Part shown: one piece after another, positions 60,295 to 64,000 of the stretch
How positions within the stretch are numbered: the stretch's first letter is position 1
How the letters are laid out: each line of letters opens with the position of its first letter
Notes under the pieces: generated by a model
Told to the model about the DNA's origin: nothing
Databases searched by the model: none
What the model saw: only the letters and a program-made list of their open reading frames with translations
Assembly: GCF_001279585.1 (NCBI RefSeq)
Contig: NZ_LGEC01000004.1
Location: 1 to 64,000, forward strand
Direction: 5' to 3'
Source of the DNA: Nocardiopsis sp. NRRL B-16309
Lineage (GTDB): Bacteria > Actinomycetota > Actinomycetes > Streptosporangiales > Streptosporangiaceae
DNA length: 64,000 nucleotides
Translations under genes and position numbers: made by a program

Positions 60295-63200
60295 TCAGCC
60301 GTCGTAGAACACGCGCTCCATCACCGCGCGGGCCCGCCGCGTCGTGCGCAGGTAGGCCTCGGTCAGCTGCTCCGAAGCCCCCTCCCACACGTCGTCCTCG
60401 CCCTCACCGCTGCTGCAGCCCATCGCCTCGGCCAGCGCCGACCGCACCCGCAGGTCCGTGGGCAGCGAGTCGCCGGGGCGGCCCCGGACCAGCATGACCA
60501 TCCCGCGCACCCGTGAGGCCAGCCGCCAGGCCTGCTCCAGCACCACGCCGTCGTCGGCGGCCAGCAACCCGTGCGCCACCGCCACCTCCAGGGCCTCCAG
60601 CGTGCCCGTCGTGCGCAGGTCCGGGTACTCGTGGGCATGGCGCAGCTGCACCAGCTGCGCCACCCACTCCACGTCCGACAGACCGCCCCGGCCCAGCTTC
60701 GTGTGCAGTGTCGGATCCGCCCCGCGCGGCAGCCGCTCGGCCTCCATCCGCGCCTTGAGCTTGCGGATCTCCAGTACCGAGGACGAGTCGATCCCGCCCA
60801 GCGGGTAGCGGACCGGGTCGATGAGTTCGGTGAACGCCCGGCACAGCTGCGGGTCGCCCGCGATCGGGCGCGCGCGCAGCAGCGCCTGGCTCTCCCACAC
60901 CTGCGACCAGCGGCCGTAGTAGGCGGCGTAGGAGTCCAGCGTGCGCACCACCGGCCCGCTGCGCCCCTCCGGGCGCAGGTCGGTGTCCACCTTCAGCGGC
61001 GGCTCCGCGGCCGGCATCTCCAGCAGCCGCGCCAGCTCGCGCACCACCTCCAGGGCCTGCCTGGTGGCCGCGCCCGTCTCCACCTCCGGCAGGGGGTCGT
61101 GCACGTACATCACGTCCGCGTCGCTGGCGTAGGTCAGCTCACCGCCGCCGAAACGGCCCATGGCGACCACGCACACCCGGGTCAGCGGCTCGTCGCCCGA
61201 GGCCGCCACCACCCGGTTGAACGCCAGGCGCAGCGCGGCCTCGATCGTCACCGCCGCGATGTCGGTGAGGGCCGACCCCACCTCCTGCACGGTCGACACC
61301 TCCAGCAGGTCCGCGACGGCCGTGCGCAGCAGCTCCCGGCGGCGCAGCGCCCGCACCGCCGCCACCGACTCCTCGGCGGAGTCGTAGCGGCGCAGCGCCG
61401 CCTCGGCCTCCGCGGCGAGCACCTTGGGACTGCGGCGCACCAGGTGGGAGTCGTCGGCGAGCATCGCCACCGCCTCCGGGGCGCGCAGCAGCAGTTCGGT
61501 CACGTACCGGCTCGTCCCCAGCAGCCAGGCCATCCGCTCGGCCACCCGCACGTCGTCGCGGAGCAGGCGCAGGTACCACGGCGTTGTGCCCAGCGCGTCG
61601 CTGACCTGCCGGAACCCGAGCAGCCCCGCGTCGGGGTCGGGAGAGTCGGAGAACCAGCCCAGCATGACCGGCAGCAGCGTGCGCTGGATGGCCGCCCTGC
61701 GCGAGACGCCCGAGGTCAGTGACTCCAGGTGGCGCAGCGCCCCCGCCGGGTCGACGAAGCCCAGCGCCTCCATCCGCACGCGGGCCTGCTCCGTCGTGAG
61801 CCGCGCCTCCTCGCTCGGGAGCTTGGCCACGGCGTTGAGCAGCGGCCGGTAGAACAGCTTCTCGTGCAGGCGGCGCACCTCCGAGGACACCCGGCGGCGC
61901 GCCTCGGTCAGCTCCTTGACCGGATCGCCCGCGTAGCCCAGCGCGCGCCCGAGCCAGCGCAGGTGCGCGGGGCCGTCCGGGCTGGCCGGATCGGGCATCA
62001 GGTGGGTCCGCCGCAGCCGCTCCAGCTGCAGCAGGTGCTCCACCCGCCGCAGGAACCGGTAGGCCTCCGCCAGGCCGACCGCGTCGCCGCGGCCGACGTA
62101 CCCGTGCTCGGACAGGGCGGCCAGCGCGTCCAGGGTGTTGCCCGAGCGCAGCCGCTCGTCCGTGCGCCCGTGCACCAGCTGGAGCAGCTGGACGGAGAAC
62201 TCGATGTCGCGCAGTCCGCCCGGGCCCAGCTTCAGCTCCCGCTCGGTGTGCTCCACGGGGATGTGCGCCACCACCCGGCGGCGCATCGCCTGCACGTCCT
62301 CGACGAAGTTCGGGCGCTCGGTCGCGCCCCACACCATGGGGGAGATCGCCGCCTCGTAGGCGCGGCCCAGCTCCACGTCGCCCGCGATCGGCCGGGCCTT
62401 GAGCAGCGCCTGGAACTCCCAGGTCTTGGCCCAGCGCTCGTAGTAGGCCACGTGGCCCGACAGCGGCCGCACCAGCGGGCCGTTCTTGCCCTCCGGCCGC
62501 AGCGCCGGGTCCACCTCCCACAGAGTGCCCTCGGCGTCGGTCTCGGACGGGATCCGCATCATCGCCGTGGCCAGCCGCGTGGCCGAGCGCATCGCCGCCT
62601 GGTCGTCCACCGGCCGGTCCGCGCCGGGCTCCTCGGTGGGCTCGGCCACGAACACCACGTCCACGTCACTGACGTAGTTGAGCTCCCGGCCGCCGCACTT
62701 GCCCATGCCGATGACGGCCAGGCGGCAGCGCTCGGCGTCCTCGGGGAACTCGGCGCGCGCCACCGCCAGGGCCGCGTCCAGGGTGGCGGCCGCCAGGTCG
62801 GCGAGTTCGGCGGCGACCTGGTCGACCGTGCACAGCCCCGTCAGGTCCCGTCCGGCCAGGCGCAGGACGCGCCGCCGGTAGGCCACGCGCAGGACGTGCT
62901 TGAGGGCGTGCGGCGACCCGTCCTCGGACACCGCCGGATCGGCGTGCGGCGACCGCGCGTTGGGGTCGGCGCCCACGGTGTGCAACAGCCCGTGCCGCAG
63001 TTCCTCGGGCTCGGGGGAACGGGCGGCGTCGGCGCCGCGCAGCTCCCGCCAGTCCCCGGGGTGGCGGACGAGGTGGTCGGTGAGCGCGGTACTGGCCCCC
63101 AGCACGCGGCACAGCCGGCCCCGCAGGTCCGGATCCTCGCGCAGCGCGGTGAGCATCTCGTCGGGGTCCGGGGAGATCTCCAGGATCCGGATCAGCCCGA

Positions 63201-63369
63201 GCAGGGCCTGGTCGGGGTCGGGAGCCGCCGCGAGGTCGCTGATGACGTCGGTGTCGGCACCGGCGTCCAGCCCGGCACCGGTCATCAGGCGCAGGGCCCG
63301 GGTGCTGTCACTGAAGCCGCGCCTGGCGAGTGCGCCTGCCGTCATGGTGTTGTTTCCATCCCTTGCCAC
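60295..63369 (-). CDS. glnE: Bifunctional glutamine synthetase adenylyltransferase/adenylyl-removing enzyme
   Basis: 1024-residue GlnE that adenylylates and deadenylylates GlnA in response to nitrogen status. It has two nucleotidyltransferase domains with their signature: N-terminal (deadenylylation) GMGKCGGRELNYVSDVDVVF near residue 220 and C-terminal (adenylylation) GRFGGGELTYASDADVMYV near residue 735, with helical linkers. Length is typical for actinobacteria (about 990-1030). The start is either GTG 63369, where TACCGT (63376-63381) ends 6 nt upstream and implies a leaderless message, or ATG 63345. Its target glnA lies just upstream on the same strand, with tandem hairpins between. Confidence 0.95.
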   Translation of the reverse strand: MARDGNNTMTAGALARRGFSDSTRALRLMTGAGLDAGADTDVISDLAAAPDPDQALLGLIRILEISPDPDEMLTALREDPDLRGRLCRVLGASTALTDHLVRHPGDWRELRGADAARSPEPEELRHGLLHTVGADPNARSPHADPAVSEDGSPHALKHVLRVAYRRRVLRLAGRDLTGLCTVDQVAAELADLAAATLDAALAVARAEFPEDAERCRLAVIGMGKCGGRELNYVSDVDVVFVAEPTEEPGADRPVDDQAAMRSATRLATAMMRIPSETDAEGTLWEVDPALRPEGKNGPLVRPLSGHVAYYERWAKTWEFQALLKARPIAGDVELGRAYEAAISPMVWGATERPNFVEDVQAMRRRVVAHIPVEHTERELKLGPGGLRDIEFSVQLLQLVHGRTDERLRSGNTLDALAALSEHGYVGRGDAVGLAEAYRFLRRVEHLLQLERLRRTHLMPDPASPDGPAHLRWLGRALGYAGDPVKELTEARRRVSSEVRRLHEKLFYRPLLNAVAKLPSEEARLTTEQARVRMEALGFVDPAGALRHLESLTSGVSRRAAIQRTLLPVMLGWFSDSPDPDAGLLGFRQVSDALGTTPWYLRLLRDDVRVAERMAWLLGTSRYVTELLLRAPEAVAMLADDSHLVRRSPKVLAAEAEAALRRYDSAEESVAAVRALRRRELLRTAVADLLEVSTVQEVGSALTDIAAVTIEAALRLAFNRVVAASGDEPLTRVCVVAMGRFGGGELTYASDADVMYVHDPLPEVETGAATRQALEVVRELARLLEMPAAEPPLKVDTDLRPEGRSGPVVRTLDSYAAYYGRWSQVWESQALLRARPIAGDPQLCRAFTELIDPVRYPLGGIDSSSVLEIRKLKARMEAERLPRGADPTLHTKLGRGGLSDVEWVAQLVQLRHAHEYPDLRTTGTLEALEVAVAHGLLAADDGVVLEQAWRLASRVRGMVMLVRGRPGDSLPTDLRVRSALAEAMGCSSGEGEDDVWEGASEQLTEAYLRTTRRARAVMERVFYDG

Positions 63370-63396
63370 GCGTCAACGGTAGTCCCGAAACCGGTC

Positions 63397-63426
63397 GGGG
63401 CCGGTATCCGAACGGATACCGGCCCC
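63397..63426 (-). terminator. glnA terminator, hairpin 2
   Basis: A perfect 13-bp stem, GGGGCCGGTATCC (63397-63409) with its complement (63414-63426) and a 4-nt loop. On the minus strand it is the second of two consecutive hairpins after glnA and lies 15 nt upstream of the glnE -10 box. Confidence 0.8.
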
Positions 63427-63431
63427 GTGGG

Positions 63432-63460
63432 GGAGCGGCGCGCCAGGGGCGCGCCGCTCC
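63432..63460 (-). terminator. glnA terminator, hairpin 1
   Basis: A perfect 13-bp stem, GGAGCGGCGCGCC (63432-63444) with its complement (63448-63460) and an AGG loop, 65 nt after the glnA stop on the minus strand. The two stems are separated by only 5 nt, a tandem-terminator arrangement. Confidence 0.8.
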
Positions 63461-63525
63461 GGGGAACTGCTGTGTTCCTGTGCCGTCGGCCCGACCGAGC
63501 GAGCGGAGCGGGCCGGCGGGCCCTA

Positions 63526-64000
63526 CTAGATGTCGTAGTAGAGCTCGAACTCGCGCGGGTGCGGACGCAGGCGCAGGGAGTCGATCTCCTCCGTGCGCTT
63601 GAAGTCGATGTAGGTCTCCAGGAGGTCCTTGGTGAACACGCCGCCCTCGAGCAGGAACTCGTGGTCGGCCTCCAGGGCCTCCAGCGCCTCGTCCAGGGAC
63701 GCCGGGACGGTCTTGATGGCCTGGGCCTCCGCCGGGGGAAGCTCGTACAGGTCCTTGTCGATCGGCTCCGGCGGCTCGATCTTGTTCTTGATGCCGTCCA
63801 GGCCCGCCATCATCATGGCCGAGAAGGCCAGGTACGGGTTGGCCGACGGGTCCGGCACGCGGAACTCGATGCGCTTGGCCTTCGGGTTCGACCCGGTCAG
63901 CGGCAGGCGGATGCAGGCCGAGCGGTTGCGCTGGCTGTAGACCAGGTTGATCGGGGCCTCGTAGCCGGGCACCAGGCGGTGGTAGGAGTTCACCGTCGGG
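63526..64000 (-). CDS. glnA: Glutamine synthetase type I, GlnA (C-terminal part, runs off the window)
   Basis: The last 158 or so codons of the main ammonia-assimilating glutamine synthetase; the 5' part lies beyond position 64000. Visible segments: [30 protein letters not shown] (key [19 protein letters not shown]), [20 protein letters not shown] for glutamate/ATP binding, and [12 protein letters not shown] with the tyrosine that GlnE adenylylates. The C-terminus [15 protein letters not shown] is typical of GSI-beta. Any methionine or valine start inside the window is internal. Comparison with GlnA2 (44.2 kb) shows that only this copy keeps the modifiable tyrosine in an L-Y-x-L-P-P context. 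Confidence 0.95.
   Translation of the reverse strand, partial: PTVNSYHRLVPGYEAPINLVYSQRNRSACIRLPLTGSNPKAKRIEFRVPDPSANPYLAFSAMMMAGLDGIKNKIEPPEPIDKDLYELPPAEAQAIKTVPASLDEALEALEADHEFLLEGGVFTKDLLETYIDFKRTEEIDSLRLRPHPREFELYYDI

Noticed and set aside
1..64000. tRNA, rRNA, insertion sequences, prophage, integrases
   Set aside because: No tRNA-like CCA/T-loop signatures, transposase, integrase or flanking duplications were noticed in the gaps, although a covariance-model scan was not possible.

Overview
The window is about 72% G+C, uses many GTG starts, and consists of tightly packed operons whose starts and stops overlap in GTGA or ATGA. Gene content (F420-dependent oxidoreductases, the actinobacterial glnA/glnE/glnA2 set, an XRE/DUF5753 + DUF397 pair, a large ATP-binding LuxR regulator, a GIDE-domain protein) points to a filamentous actinomycete. 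A Nocardiopsis-like member of the Streptosporangiales is my best guess, made from general resemblance only. No rRNA, tRNA, insertion sequence, prophage or CRISPR array was recognised. It reads as core chromosome with a few accessory patches.

Layout. 1-3.4 kb: alpha and beta subunits of a 2-oxoacid dehydrogenase E1, a lipoyl-domain-only protein and an alpha/beta hydrolase. 3.7-11.1 kb: a nucleoside uptake and salvage locus (BMP lipoprotein, double ATPase, two permeases, cytidine deaminase, thymidine phosphorylase). 11.2-13.5 kb: a methyltransferase and two paralogous membrane proteins. 13.6-21.2 kb: an operon with an AtuA-like protein, both subunits of a biotin-dependent acyl-CoA carboxylase, an acyl-CoA dehydrogenase and a TetR regulator. 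21.4-29.7 kb: a GIDE-like membrane protein, an MFS/beta-glucosidase operon behind a perfect palindrome, an acyl-CoA oxidase-like enzyme, a pyruvyltransferase-like protein and a small HTH protein. 29.7-33.3 kb: three peptidases (S66 LD-carboxypeptidase, M20, M55 D-aminopeptidase). 33.5-35.5 kb: methionine aminopeptidase and F420:NADP oxidoreductase. 35.6-37.5 kb: three secreted proteins, two of them tandem paralogs with a pattern like aerolysin-type toxins. 37.7-41.8 kb: an LLM oxidoreductase, panB and an EmrB-type exporter. 42-44.2 kb: an accessory patch with XRE/DUF5753, DUF397 and a Uma2 nuclease-like protein. 44.2-64 kb: nitrogen and NAD core genes (glnA2, nadE, glnE, glnA) interrupted by sugar genes (GH65 phosphorylase + beta-phosphoglucomutase, alpha-amylase), a large LuxR regulator with a truncated twin, and small membrane or secreted proteins.

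How the genes work together. The salvage locus imports nucleosides, deaminates cytidine and phosphorolyses pyrimidine deoxynucleosides. The carboxylase operon probably degrades a branched acyl-CoA. The GH65/PGM pair would convert an alpha-linked disaccharide to glucose 6-phosphate, and the secreted amylase releases maltodextrins. glnE encodes the adenylyltransferase of the glnA product, whose C-terminal part with its adenylylation tyrosine lies at the right edge.

Regulatory DNA is unusually readable. Many convergent or tandem genes are separated by near-perfect GC-rich hairpins, and nine genes have a TANNNT-like -10 box 6-8 nt upstream of the start codon, suggesting leaderless transcripts. 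Several candidate operators are described as separate entries.
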